The notes beneath the pieces were generated by a model that searched no databases, was not told where the DNA came from, and saw only the letters and a program-made list of their open reading frames with translations. Positions 18,831 to 27,468 of a stretch of DNA of 64,000 nt are shown here, piece by piece (the stretch's first letter is position 1; each line of letters begins with the position of its first letter). This DNA comes from KBS-83 sp051025295 (GTDB lineage: Bacteria > Acidobacteriota > Terriglobia > Terriglobales > Acidobacteriaceae): the NCBI GenBank assembly GCA_051025295.1, contig JBMGJV010000015.1; one strand, written 5' to 3'. A program made the position numbers and the translations under genes.

Positions 18831-19844
18831 TTGATCAGAAAAGCGCTCGACATCACGCCTAACATTGAGGCCCTGTTCGGGACCCGCGACGAAAATCTGA
18901 GACTGCTTGAAGACAAGCTGCAAACCCGGATCGATCTCCGATCGGACGCTGTCCATGTCTCCGGCCCAGAGGAGAGCGTGGCCTGCGTGGAGCGGATTTT
19001 TTCCGACTACGAACAACTGCGCAAAGGCGGCGTGAGCCTGCAGAATGGCGAGCTGAACAGCCTTCTGAAGATCGTGGCCGCCGACCCGAGCGTGTCCCTG
19101 AAGTCCCTGGTCGAGAGCGGGAAGCAGCGCTCGGCGGGCGGCATCAAGCGCATGGTGCAGCCGCGCTCCGTCAATCAGAAGCGCTATGTCGAAGCGATCG
19201 AACAGGCGGACATGGTGTTCGGCATCGGCCCCGCCGGCACCGGAAAGACTTATCTCGCCGTCGCGATGGCCGCCTCCGCCCTGATGGCAAAGCGGGTGAG
19301 CAGGATCATCCTGGTACGTCCTGCGGTTGAGGCCGGTGAGCGGCTCGGCTTCCTGCCCGGCACCCTTCAGGAGAAGATCGACCCTTATCTCCGCCCGCTC
19401 TACGACGCACTCTATGACCTGCTCGATCAGGAGCGGGTCGACAAGATGATCGAGCGCAACGTGATCGAAGTAGCACCGCTCGCCTTCATGCGCGGCCGCA
19501 CACTAAATGACGCGTTCATCATCATGGACGAGGCGCAGAACACCACCAGCGAGCAGATGAAGATGTTCCTGACCCGCCTAGGCAACAACGCAAAGGCGAT
19601 CATCACGGGCGATGTGACGCAGATCGATCTGCCAAACCCGCGGCGCTCCGGCTTGCTGGAGGCGATGGAGATCCTGAAGGGGGTCGACGGCATCCGCTTC
19701 ATTCACTTCGAGGACGGCGATGTGGTGCGCCACCACCTGGTGCAGCGCATCATCCGAGCCTACGACAGCTTCGGTCGTCAGCAGGCGGAGCTGCCGCTGG
19801 GCATGGCCGAAGGCGCGAGGCAGCCTGCAGCCAAGCCGCAGTAA
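18831..19844 (+). CDS. phoH: PhoH-like ATPase/RNA helicase-associated protein
   Basis: Cytoplasmic P-loop ATPase of the PhoH family, thought to act in RNA metabolism with YbeY. The N-terminal KH-like segment has ALFGTRDENLRLLE, the family signature. The ATPase core has Walker A GPAGTGKT near residue 135, the VRPAVEAGERLGFLPG motif, Walker B FIIMDEAQNTT and TGDVTQIDLP. I place the start at TTG 18831, giving 337 residues beginning LIRKALDITPNIE, because this is where family members begin; AGGAGG is 12 bases upstream, a little far. The frame is open to 18711, but that extension is not family-like. Confidence 0.88.
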   Translation: MIRKALDITPNIEALFGTRDENLRLLEDKLQTRIDLRSDAVHVSGPEESVACVERIFSDYEQLRKGGVSLQNGELNSLLKIVAADPSVSLKSLVESGKQRSAGGIKRMVQPRSVNQKRYVEAIEQADMVFGIGPAGTGKTYLAVAMAASALMAKRVSRIILVRPAVEAGERLGFLPGTLQEKIDPYLRPLYDALYDLLDQERVDKMIERNVIEVAPLAFMRGRTLNDAFIIMDEAQNTTSEQMKMFLTRLGNNAKAIITGDVTQIDLPNPRRSGLLEAMEILKGVDGIRFIHFEDGDVVRHHLVQRIIRAYDSFGRQQAELPLGMAEGARQPAAKPQ

Positions 19845-19885
19845 GACTGCCCGGTACAATCATGGCTACCGGCTTCGGTAGACGC

Positions 19886-19920
19886 AGAAGAGGAGGGTCG
19901 CGGCCCTCCTCTTCTGTTTT
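19886..19920 (+). terminator. Hairpin terminator between phoH and ybeY
   Basis: A perfect 12-bp stem AGAAGAGGAGGG / CCCTCCTCTTCT (19886-19897, 19904-19915) with loop TCGCGG is followed by GTTTT. Its location inside an otherwise conserved gene cluster implies that only part of the phoH transcript reads on, or that ybeY has its own promoter. Confidence 0.72.
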
Positions 19921-19953
19921 CCCACTCCGGCAGCAAGGCGAGCTGATCGAACG

Positions 19954-20436
19954 ATGATCGTGTATGAACCGGGCGTGGAAGCAGAGCTACCGCGCGCAGC
20001 GCGTCCTGGACGACGCGCGCTTGCCACCTTCTTGCGCGAGGCGCTCGCGGCGATCCGCCTCGACGGCGCGATTAGTGTGCTGATCGCCGGCGATGACACG
20101 GTCCGCACCTTGAACCGCCAATATCGCCGCAAGGACAAGACGACCGACGTGCTTTCGTTCCCTGCATCGGCGGAGAGTGAGGGCATCGCTGGTGATCTGG
20201 TGATCTCGCTCCCCATCGCAATGCGACAGGCCACGGAGCGCGGCCACACACTCGACACGGAGATCCGCATCCTGCTACTGCACGGACTGCTGCACCTCGC
20301 CGGCTACGACCACGAGACCGACGATGGCGCGATGCGTCGCCGCGAGCAGCGCCTGCGGCGGCAGCTTGGCTTACCCGCTGGCCTGATTGAGCGGACGACC
20401 GGGCCGGTGAAGGCAAAGAAGGCGGCAGCGCGATGA
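19954..20436 (+). CDS. ybeY: Endoribonuclease YbeY (rRNA maturation/quality control)
   Basis: Zinc-dependent single-strand RNase that takes part in 16S rRNA 3'-end maturation and 70S quality control. The diagnostic metal site HGLLHLAGYDHETD (H-x3-H-x5-H) is near residues 110-123, and the upstream LNRQYRRKDKTTDVLSFP segment is equally typical. It is 160 residues with a short basic tail (KAKKAAAR). Its last codons overlap the next gene by 4 bases (ATGA), implying translational coupling with the CorC-type protein. Confidence 0.93.
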   Translation: MIVYEPGVEAELPRAARPGRRALATFLREALAAIRLDGAISVLIAGDDTVRTLNRQYRRKDKTTDVLSFPASAESEGIAGDLVISLPIAMRQATERGHTLDTEIRILLLHGLLHLAGYDHETDDGAMRRREQRLRRQLGLPAGLIERTTGPVKAKKAAAR

Positions 20437-21719
20437 AGTGGCTCTACTTCGGCCTCATCCTTGTGCTGCTGATGATTCATACGCTGGCGGCGTATGTCGA
20501 TCGCCTCTACTCCGAGCTGGGCAAGTTTCTCTCGCGCGAGTTCCAGGACAACATGGAGGTGTGGGAGCAGGAGATCGAACCCACGCTCGGCTTCTCGCGG
20601 TCACGGCTGGCGTTGTGCGCCGCGGTGCTTGCGCAGCTCTCGCTTGCCGCAATCGTGCTCATCATCGGCGCGATCCTGTTTGGCCGCGAGGGTGAGGTGG
20701 GACCGCCCACGCTGGTCGGCGTGCTGCAAGCGGGGCTTGCGATCGTGCTGGTTGTCCTGATCTTCAGCCGGCTGCTGCCCTATGCATTCTTCACGCGTAC
20801 CCGGGGTGCATGGGTGCTGCGCTGGCGGTGGCTGCTGCGCCTCTGCTTTTTCCTCGTGCTTCCAGTGGAGCTGTCGCTCGAGTTCCTGCTCTCGATCGTG
20901 TCGCTGGCGCAGCCCGAGAAGCGCGAGGAGGCCGCCGATCCCGGCGATGCTGTCGATGCACTGATCGAAGCCGGCGAGGAGGAGGGCATCCTCGAGGAGA
21001 GCGATCGCGACCTGATCCGCTCGGCCGTCGAGTTCGGAGACAAGGTCGTTCGCGAAGTGATGACACCGCGGCCGTCCGTCTTCGCAGTCCCGGCAGAGAC
21101 CAGGCTCGCGGACTTTCTCGGCATGCTGGAGTCACGTCCTTTTTCGCGCGTCCCCGTGTACGAGGGCACGCTCGACAACATCACTGGCATCGTCTTTTCA
21201 CACGATCTGTTGCAGGTGGCGGATAAAGACGCAGAGCGGCGCACCGTCGCCAGCCTGCAGCGGCCCGCTGCCTTCGTCCCCGAGACCAAACCGGTGGACG
21301 ATCTCTTGCGCGAGATGCAACGGGAGAAGCAGCACATGCGTGTAGTGATCGACGAATACGGCGGCGTGTCGGGACTGGTGACGATTGAAGACCTGCTGGA
21401 GGAGATCGTTGGCCAGATTACGGACGAGCACGAGGCCGACAGCGAAGACCATCAGCCGACGCAGGAGAGCGAGGGTGTCTGGGTGGTGCCGGGCACGCTC
21501 GAACTCGAGTCGCTCGAGGCACTGACCGGAGATGAGGCGCTGAGGGACGGCGATTTCGCGGCCACGACGGTAGCCGGACTGGTGAGTGAAGTCGCCGGCC
21601 GGATCCCGATGGCAGGCGAGGTGATCGTGGTGGGCAAGACGCGGCTGGAGGTGCTTGCCTCAACGGACCGCCGCGTGGAGCGGCTGCGCATCTCCGCCGT
21701 TGAGACGCCGGCAGCGTAG
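20433..21719 (+). CDS. CNNM/CorC-type membrane protein with CBS pair (hemolysin C family)
   Basis: Inner-membrane protein of 428 residues. The N-terminal half carries four hydrophobic segments (around residues 1-17, 50-78, 85-110 and 125-155), a divergent CNNM-like region. A CBS tandem follows from about residue 205 (REVMTPRPSVFAVPA, VDDLLREMQREKQHMRVVID). The C-terminal CorC_HlyC transporter-associated domain contains LEALTGDEAL. Members are linked to magnesium/cobalt efflux or to membrane quality control; the older hemolysin label is not supported functionally. It overlaps ybeY by 4 bases and lies 24 bases before era, so the three form one operon. Confidence 0.88.
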   Translation: MKWLYFGLILVLLMIHTLAAYVDRLYSELGKFLSREFQDNMEVWEQEIEPTLGFSRSRLALCAAVLAQLSLAAIVLIIGAILFGREGEVGPPTLVGVLQAGLAIVLVVLIFSRLLPYAFFTRTRGAWVLRWRWLLRLCFFLVLPVELSLEFLLSIVSLAQPEKREEAADPGDAVDALIEAGEEEGILEESDRDLIRSAVEFGDKVVREVMTPRPSVFAVPAETRLADFLGMLESRPFSRVPVYEGTLDNITGIVFSHDLLQVADKDAERRTVASLQRPAAFVPETKPVDDLLREMQREKQHMRVVIDEYGGVSGLVTIEDLLEEIVGQITDEHEADSEDHQPTQESEGVWVVPGTLELESLEALTGDEALRDGDFAATTVAGLVSEVAGRIPMAGEVIVVGKTRLEVLASTDRRVERLRISAVETPAA

Positions 21720-21743
21720 GATCGCAGAGGAGGAGTCCTACTG

Positions 21744-22796
21744 TTGCGATCCGGCTTTGTTTCAATCATCGGCCGCCCGAATGCGGGCAAAAGCACGCTG
21801 CTGAATGCGTTGACTGGCGAGAAGGTGGCGATCGTCACCGCGAAGCCGCAGACCACGCGTACGCGTATCCAGGGCGTAGTGGAGGTGCCGGCGCGCAAGG
21901 GACGGCATGCGTCACCCGCGGCGCAGATTGTGTTTGTCGATACGCCGGGTGTACACAAGCCGAACACGCAACTGGACCGCCGCATGATGCAGGAGGTGCA
22001 CGAAGCCCTCGCCCAGCGCGACCTCGTGATCCTGATGCTCGATGCGACTCGCGAGCTGCGACTGGAGAGCGAGGGCGAACCTGTCGAGAAGGGCAATCGC
22101 CGCGGCTCCACAGAAGACCAGTTCGCTCTCGAGATGGTCCGCAAGCTGGACTGCCCGGTGATTCTCGCGATCAATAAGATCGACCTGATCGATCGCGAGA
22201 CGCTGCTGCCGTTGATTGCGCGCCTCAGTGCGCTGCACGACTTCGCCGCGGTGGTGCCGCTGTCTGCACGCAAGCGCGACGGGCTGGAGCGCCTGCTGGA
22301 AGAGATTGTCAGCCGGCTGCCGCAGGGCCAGCGCTACTACCCGCCCGAGCAATACACCGATCAGCCGGAGCGCTTCCTTGTAGCGGAATTGATCCGGGAG
22401 CGCATCCTGATGGAGACGGGCGAAGAGGTGCCGTACGCATCTGCCGTGGTGATCGAGCGCTTCGAGGAGCCGCCTGTGGATGCGCGGCCACGCAAGGACG
22501 GCAAGCTGCCAGTGACGAGTATCGCAGCAGCGATCTACTGCGAGCGCTCGGGGCAGAAGGCGATTTTGATCGGCAAGGGCGGCTCGAAGCTGAAGAGCAT
22601 CGGGGCATCGGCCCGCAAAGAGATCGAGTCGCTGCTAGGCACGCGCGTCTTCCTCGAGCTTCACGTGATTGTCGAAGAGAACTGGCGTGAGTCGCGCGGC
22701 TTTGTCGAGTCGCTGGACTGGCGCAAGCAGATCACCGAGCTGGCAAGTCACCAAGACAGCGAAGAGCCGAAGGACGAGTCGCCGGACAAGAGCTGA
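21744..22796 (+). CDS. era: GTPase Era
   Basis: Ribosome-biogenesis GTPase that binds the 16S rRNA 3' end. It shows G1 GRPNAGKSTLLNAL at residues 10-23, the TTRTRI switch region, G3 DTPG, G4 NKID and G5 SARKRDG. The C-terminal KH domain is from about residue 240 (IYCERSGQKAILIGKGG...LKSIG), where GxxG is readable. It is 350 residues, somewhat longer than the usual 300, because of an inserted charged segment around residues 48-57 and another at 105-125. The start is TTG 21744, with an AGGAGGAG run about 9 bases upstream. Confidence 0.93.
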   Translation: MRSGFVSIIGRPNAGKSTLLNALTGEKVAIVTAKPQTTRTRIQGVVEVPARKGRHASPAAQIVFVDTPGVHKPNTQLDRRMMQEVHEALAQRDLVILMLDATRELRLESEGEPVEKGNRRGSTEDQFALEMVRKLDCPVILAINKIDLIDRETLLPLIARLSALHDFAAVVPLSARKRDGLERLLEEIVSRLPQGQRYYPPEQYTDQPERFLVAELIRERILMETGEEVPYASAVVIERFEEPPVDARPRKDGKLPVTSIAAAIYCERSGQKAILIGKGGSKLKSIGASARKEIESLLGTRVFLELHVIVEENWRESRGFVESLDWRKQITELASHQDSEEPKDESPDKS

Positions 22797-22802
22797 CGTG
22801 AG

Positions 22803-24158
22803 CTACTCGCGTGCGCTGATGCCGAGCGCCTTCATCTTGCGGTAGAGGTGTGTGCGGTCCAGCCCCAGCGCCTCTGCGGCGCGGCTCATGTTGCCGTGGC
22901 ACTCATCCACCTTCTTCAGGATGAAGTCGCGCTCGTAAGCGTTGCGCGCCTCCTGCAGCGAGTTGAAGTCCGCGGCCAGGCGGCCTGGATCCCGATGCAC
23001 CAGCATCGGCAGATGCTTGCGGTCGATGCGTGTGACCTGCGGATTCAGAATGACCAACCGCTCAACCAGGTTGCGCAGCTCCCGCACATTGCCCGGCCAC
23101 TGATATTGCTTCAATGTGGCGATCGCATCGTCGCTGATCTCGATACGCGGACGACCGTACTCGCGTCCGAACTCGGCGAGAAATTCGCGCACGAGGATCG
23201 GGATATCCTCGCGTCGCTCGCGCAGGGGTGGCACGTAGAAGGGGATGACGTTTAGCCGATAGAAGAGATCTTCGCGGAAGTTACCACGCGCGATCTCCTC
23301 TTCGAGGTTCTTGTTCGTCGCAGCGATGATCCGGACATCCACGCTCACCGGCTGCGTGGTGCCGACCGGCGTGAAGCGCTGCTCATCCATCGCGCGCAGC
23401 ACCTTGGCCTGGGTTTTCAGGCTCATGTCGCCGATCTCGTCGAGGAACAGTGTGCCGTTGTTCGCGCGCTCCAAGGTGCCCCGCTTCTCTGGTGGTCCGC
23501 CGGGCACCGCGCCGTGACGATAGCCGAAGAGCTGCGTTTCGATCGAGTCCTCAGGGATCGCGGCGCAGTTCAGCTCGACGAAGAGTCCCTCGCGCCGCAA
23601 ACTCTCCGCGTAGATTTCGCGCGCAATCAGCTCCTTGCCGGAACCGGACTCGCCGAAGATGAGCACGCGGCCATTTGTAGGCGCCATCAACCGGATCTGC
23701 TGCCGTAGCGCCTTGATCGGCACGCTCTCGCCAGAGATGCGGGCACGAGGCGAGGACTGCCGCTTCCACTCTTCATTCTCTGAGCGGAGCCGGCGCGCCT
23801 CGATCGCATTCTTGAGCAGAATCAGAGTGCGCTCGAGCGAGAGCGGCTTCTCGAGGAAGTCAAATGCGCCCAGCTTGGTGGCGCGCACAGCGCTCTCGAT
23901 GGTGCCGTGGCCGGAGATGATGATGACCTCCGGCCGCACCTCGCTCTCAAACTGGCGGATGTCCTGGAGCACGCTCATGCCGTCGCGGTCCGGCAGCCAG
24001 ATGTCGAGCAGCACCGCCTCGTAGCTGGCGTCGCGCATCAGCACCAGCGCCTCGCCGGCAGTCGCGGTAGTGGTCACGGTGTAGCCCTCTTCGGCAAGGA
24101 TCGCGCCGAGGGAGTCGCGAATCTCTGCCTCGTCGTCGACGATCAGGACATGGCTCAC
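22803..24158 (-). CDS. NtrX-like NtrC-family response regulator with altered GAFTGA loop
   Basis: Response regulator with a receiver domain (residues 1-120; phosphoacceptor Asp in LLDIWLPDRDGM). The AAA+ domain has Walker A GESGSGKE near 173 and Walker B GTLFLDEIGDM. A C-terminal Fis-type helix-turn-helix ends it (MSRAAEALGLDRTHLYRKMK). The L1 loop that normally reads GAFTGA and touches sigma-54 reads GAVPGG, followed by a PPEKRG stretch, at about residues 213-222. This casts doubt on classical sigma-54 activation. It starts at GTG 24158, overlapping the sensor gene's stop by 4 bases (GTGA), so the pair is translationally coupled. It is 451 residues and convergent with era. Confidence 0.9.
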   Translation of the reverse strand: MSHVLIVDDEAEIRDSLGAILAEEGYTVTTTATAGEALVLMRDASYEAVLLDIWLPDRDGMSVLQDIRQFESEVRPEVIIISGHGTIESAVRATKLGAFDFLEKPLSLERTLILLKNAIEARRLRSENEEWKRQSSPRARISGESVPIKALRQQIRLMAPTNGRVLIFGESGSGKELIAREIYAESLRREGLFVELNCAAIPEDSIETQLFGYRHGAVPGGPPEKRGTLERANNGTLFLDEIGDMSLKTQAKVLRAMDEQRFTPVGTTQPVSVDVRIIAATNKNLEEEIARGNFREDLFYRLNVIPFYVPPLRERREDIPILVREFLAEFGREYGRPRIEISDDAIATLKQYQWPGNVRELRNLVERLVILNPQVTRIDRKHLPMLVHRDPGRLAADFNSLQEARNAYERDFILKKVDECHGNMSRAAEALGLDRTHLYRKMKALGISARE

Positions 24159-26458
24159 GAGGGTAGCTCCAACGAGGCGGGCGAAGGCATGGCGCTGCTG
24201 CCATCCATGGCGTCGGCGAATGGCAGCTCGATGATGAAGCGTGCGCCTGCGGGCTGATTGTCCTCGACGCGGATCGTGCCCTGGTGTTCCTGCACGATCT
24301 TCGACGCGATGGCGAGCCCGAGGCCCGTGCCGCGCTGCTTGGTGGAGAAGTAGGGCAGAAAGAGCCGTTCACGCATATCGCTGGTCACGCCGGGTCCAGT
24401 GTCGGCGACGATGATCTCTGCCATGGTGCGGCTGGCGTTTTCGCCGGTGATGACCGTGAGTTGGCGATGCAGCGTGCCCTGCATCGCCTCGGCGGCATTG
24501 TCGATGAGGTTGGCGATGGCGCGCCGCAGCGCTTCCTTATCCGCCATGACGGGAGGCAGGTCGTGCATGAAACGGCGCTCCACGCGGATGTCATCCATCC
24601 GGCCGGCAAAGATCATCAACGCCGCATCCGCGATGGAGTTGAGATCGACGGGAAGCGGCGATGAGACAGGGAACTGCGCAAGCGCGGCGAACTGATCCAC
24701 GAGGTTCCTGACGGTCTCGACTGAGTTGAGGATCACGTCGGTGCAGTGTGTGATCACGGAGGGCGAGTCGGGCGTGGGCCGGTCGGTATGGCGGCGGATG
24801 CGCTCCGCACTGAGCGAGATCGGGGTGAGCGGGTTCTTGATCTCGTGCGCGACGCGCTGCGCCACCTCCTTCCACGCGGCCTGCCGCTGCGCGCGCAGCA
24901 CCTCAGTCACATCTTCGAGCACCAGGATGTAGCCGCGGCGCTGATGCGGCTGGTCCAGCACGGCGAAGGTGACCGCCAGCCGGCGGGAGCCGCTGGGGCG
25001 TGCAAAGTCGATCTCCGAGCCGGCGATGCGCATGCGCTGACTGCGTCGCAGCAGCCGGCGCACCTCCTCGCTAATGGCTGGTGGAAACGCGACATCGAGC
25101 GGCAGGTCAGCGAGCGCACGCTCCACGTGCGGCACGCTGGTGTGCAGGTCGAGCAGGTCGAGCATGGCGCGATTCGAGAGCAGCACGCAGAGCTGACTGT
25201 CGAGCGTAGCCACGCCGCTGGGGATGGTGTCGAGGATCAGCTCGAGTTCGCGACGCCGGTCAGCAAGTGCGCGATTCACTTCGGAGAGTTGCGCCGACGA
25301 TGTCTCGGCAAGTGCGCGGCTCTGCTCCAGATCCGCCGCCATCGCGTTGAAGGAGTGAATGACCTCGCCCAACTCCTCGGTCGCGCCGAGAGTGACGCGA
25401 TGGCTGTAGTGCCCGGCGCTGATCTGCTCCATGGCTTCAGCCAGCGTCTCCGCCGGACGCGTGACCTGCTTGGCGAGGTAGAGCGCGAGCCAGCTGCTGG
25501 CGAACAGGGTGAGCGCTGTGAGCAGCAACATCAGGAGGAAGTAGGTGCCGCGCACGCGATTGCGATTGCGGAACAGCTCCCAATAGCTGTCGGATTCAGA
25601 GCGAATGCTGCTGACGGTGCGGGACAGACCTGCGGGCAGCGGGAGCCCGACCACCACCAGGCTCGAGGAGGGCGTGGCCGAGGTGCCGAGCACATATTCT
25701 GCTTCACCGGCGGAAAGGATCGGCTCATCGCTGCGCCGAGCCGCACTCAGCACCAGCTCTGGCAGGGTGCTTGTGCCGGTGGAACGCGCCATATCCGCGT
25801 CGTCGATCCACGAGCGCATGCTGACGTGTTCGGCGGCCGCGCCGTGCGGCAGTGCGTATTGCACCACCGGCGTGCCGTCGCTGTAGATCATCACGAAGCC
25901 GCCGGACAAAGTGAGTCGGTGGCTGCGCACGATATTCAGCGCAGCAGCGGTGTCTTTGCGGCGCAAGTTGCGCTCCAGGCCGGGAGAACTGGCGATGGCC
26001 TCCGCTTCCGAGCGGGCATTCTCCGCGGCATAGTGCGACAGCTCGAGCGCGACCCGTGTTGCATCCTCACGCACCTGCGCGACCGGGTGCGAGAACCAGC
26101 GGTCGATGGAGCGGTTCAGCAGGAGATAGCTGAATAGGAACATGAACAGCGTGGGCGCGAAGCTGAGGATGAGCGCACCGCTGAGCAGGCGGGTGCGGAT
26201 GCGCGATCCGAGCAGGCGGCTCCGGCCATCGCCATACATCTTGAGCACATTTCGGAAGAGCAGGACGACCAGCACCACCAGAAGCAGGAAGACAAGGATG
26301 GTGAGCGCGGTAAAGAGGAAGACGCCGTTACTGTCGTGCGGATCGAGAAAGCGAAGATTGAAGGCGTTAAGTGCGAGCAGCAGGATGCCGACCAGGGCGA
26401 CGCAGATGGCGAGCAGAAGCACGGTCATGCGGCGGCTGCGAAGCACAGACCTACTCAC
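24155..26458 (-). CDS. NtrY-like sensor histidine kinase
   Basis: Membrane histidine kinase partner of the adjacent NtrX-like regulator. It has three N-terminal membrane segments including VLLLAICVALVGILLLALNA, then an extracytoplasmic sensor region and a further membrane segment (YFLLMLLLTALTLFASSWLA). A HAMP domain (LAEAMEQISAGHYSHRV) and a PAS domain (LDTIPSGVATLDSQL) follow. The HisKA box is VAHEIKNPLTPISLSAERIR, and the ATPase has N (NLIDNAAEAM), G1 (DTGPGV) and G2 (GTGLGLAI) boxes. This order matches NtrY. The start is uncertain: GTG 26458, GTG 26446 and ATG 26428 are possible; the frame is open to 26674. I chose 26458 because it is the first start after a TATAAT at 26486-26491. Confidence 0.88.
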   Translation of the reverse strand: MSRSVLRSRRMTVLLLAICVALVGILLLALNAFNLRFLDPHDSNGVFLFTALTILVFLLLVVLVVLLFRNVLKMYGDGRSRLLGSRIRTRLLSGALILSFAPTLFMFLFSYLLLNRSIDRWFSHPVAQVREDATRVALELSHYAAENARSEAEAIASSPGLERNLRRKDTAAALNIVRSHRLTLSGGFVMIYSDGTPVVQYALPHGAAAEHVSMRSWIDDADMARSTGTSTLPELVLSAARRSDEPILSAGEAEYVLGTSATPSSSLVVVGLPLPAGLSRTVSSIRSESDSYWELFRNRNRVRGTYFLLMLLLTALTLFASSWLALYLAKQVTRPAETLAEAMEQISAGHYSHRVTLGATEELGEVIHSFNAMAADLEQSRALAETSSAQLSEVNRALADRRRELELILDTIPSGVATLDSQLCVLLSNRAMLDLLDLHTSVPHVERALADLPLDVAFPPAISEEVRRLLRRSQRMRIAGSEIDFARPSGSRRLAVTFAVLDQPHQRRGYILVLEDVTEVLRAQRQAAWKEVAQRVAHEIKNPLTPISLSAERIRRHTDRPTPDSPSVITHCTDVILNSVETVRNLVDQFAALAQFPVSSPLPVDLNSIADAALMIFAGRMDDIRVERRFMHDLPPVMADKEALRRAIANLIDNAAEAMQGTLHRQLTVITGENASRTMAEIIVADTGPGVTSDMRERLFLPYFSTKQRGTGLGLAIASKIVQEHQGTIRVEDNQPAGARFIIELPFADAMDGSSAMPSPASLELPS

Positions 26459-26485
26459 CCCGATCGTAGATTCCGTAAACACGTG

Positions 26486-26491
26486 ATTATA
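26486..26491 (-). promoter_or_regulatory. Perfect -10 hexamer upstream of the sensor kinase
   Basis: TATAAT on the minus strand, 28-33 bases before GTG 26458. There is no recognisable -35 at 16-18 bases, so an activator-dependent or extended element is possible. Confidence 0.35.
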
Positions 26492-26653
26492 GGCGCGGAG
26501 GTTGCGCGGAAGGCATGCCCGGATTGTGTGAAATGGATGTGCTGACTTTTTGGTCAATTTCTTACAAGGGTGTGGCATCCTTAGGGACGCGATCCGGACA
26601 TCTGTGGTGACAACTTCGTACGGACGCTGTGACCTATAGAAGAGGACGCTACG

Positions 26654-27400
26654 ATGCACACCAAGCTGATGCACCTGACCCTTCCCATCTCGCTCTCGAT
26701 GCTGTTGCTCGTCTCGGGCTGCAACAAGAATCAGCCCGCGCAGCAGAATCCGGAGCAGCCGGCGGCAGCGCAGCCGCAGTCCGGGCAGGCGACACCGATG
26801 CCGAGCACGCCCGCGCCGTCGACGTCGGCCGGAGGGGCGCAGTCGGCAGGACAGATGGCCTCGGCCCCTGCGGCAGCAGCCGCACCGGTCAGCTACACGA
26901 TCCCCGCTGGGACGCGTGTCACGGTGCGGCTGGGTCAGAGCCTAAGCTCGCAGACCGCGCATGTGGGTGACTCGTTCAATGCCACGGTGACCTCACAGAT
27001 CGCGGTGAAGGGGAAGACGCTGGTGGCGGAAGGATCATCGGCCAGCGGTGAAGTCACGGATGCTAACTCGCGTGGGCGCTTTAAGGGCGCAGCCATCCTG
27101 TCGTTGCGGCTTACCGCTCTCCGTGTCAATGGGCAGAGCATGCCCGTAGATTCGAGCGTCTGGACGCGCAGCATCTCCGGCAAGGGCAAGCGGACGGCCG
27201 GCTTTATCGGCGGCGGCGCTGGCGCTGGCGCGCTGATCGGTGGTCTGGCCGGTGGCGGCAAGGGTGCGCTGATTGGGGCGTTGGCTGGCGGCGGCGCGGG
27301 CACTGCGGCAGGCGCTTATACCGGCAACAAGCAGGTCATTATCGGCGCGGAGTCGCCGATGACGTTTACGCTGCGCAACAGCGTCACAGTTACGCGGTAA
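26654..27400 (+). CDS. Lipoprotein with glycine-zipper region, unknown function
   Basis: Exported lipoprotein of 248 residues. A signal peptide ends in a clear lipobox LLVSGC (Cys at about residue 23). A low-complexity Q/P/A/S linker follows (residues 27-80), then a compact domain beginning YTIPAGTRVTVRLGQSL (residues 87-165). A glycine-zipper stretch (GGGAGAGALIGGLAGGGKGA, residues 179-225) could span or associate with a membrane. The last segment (MTFTLRNSVTV) is a beta strand. Related proteins seem common in acidobacteria; the central domain recalls stress-associated envelope proteins, but I cannot name a function. It has a good ribosome-binding site (AGAGGA) and a strong terminator after it. 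Confidence 0.72.
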   Translation: MHTKLMHLTLPISLSMLLLVSGCNKNQPAQQNPEQPAAAQPQSGQATPMPSTPAPSTSAGGAQSAGQMASAPAAAAAPVSYTIPAGTRVTVRLGQSLSSQTAHVGDSFNATVTSQIAVKGKTLVAEGSSASGEVTDANSRGRFKGAAILSLRLTALRVNGQSMPVDSSVWTRSISGKGKRTAGFIGGGAGAGALIGGLAGGGKGALIGALAGGGAGTAAGAYTGNKQVIIGAESPMTFTLRNSVTVTR

Positions 27401-27419
27401 ACGATCCTGCGCCGAAGCA

Positions 27420-27449
27420 AAAAGAGCGTGGCCGCGGCCACGCTCTTTT
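27420..27449. terminator. Bidirectional terminator between the lipoprotein and ald genes
   Basis: A 30-base perfect palindrome (arms 27420-27434 and 27435-27449, core GTGGCCGCGGCCAC). A-runs on one side and T-runs on the other serve both convergent genes; CTCTTTTCTT follows on the plus strand. Confidence 0.8.
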
Positions 27450-27468
27450 CTTGTCTGTCGAGGCGCGA

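Noticed and set aside
26540..26653. Sigma-54 promoter before the lipoprotein gene
   Set aside because: TGGCA occurs near 26572, but no TTGC follows at the required distance.
26459..26674. N-terminal 72 codons of the sensor kinase frame
   Set aside because: They run past the TATAAT element, across the start region of the divergent lipoprotein gene, and show no membrane or domain features.
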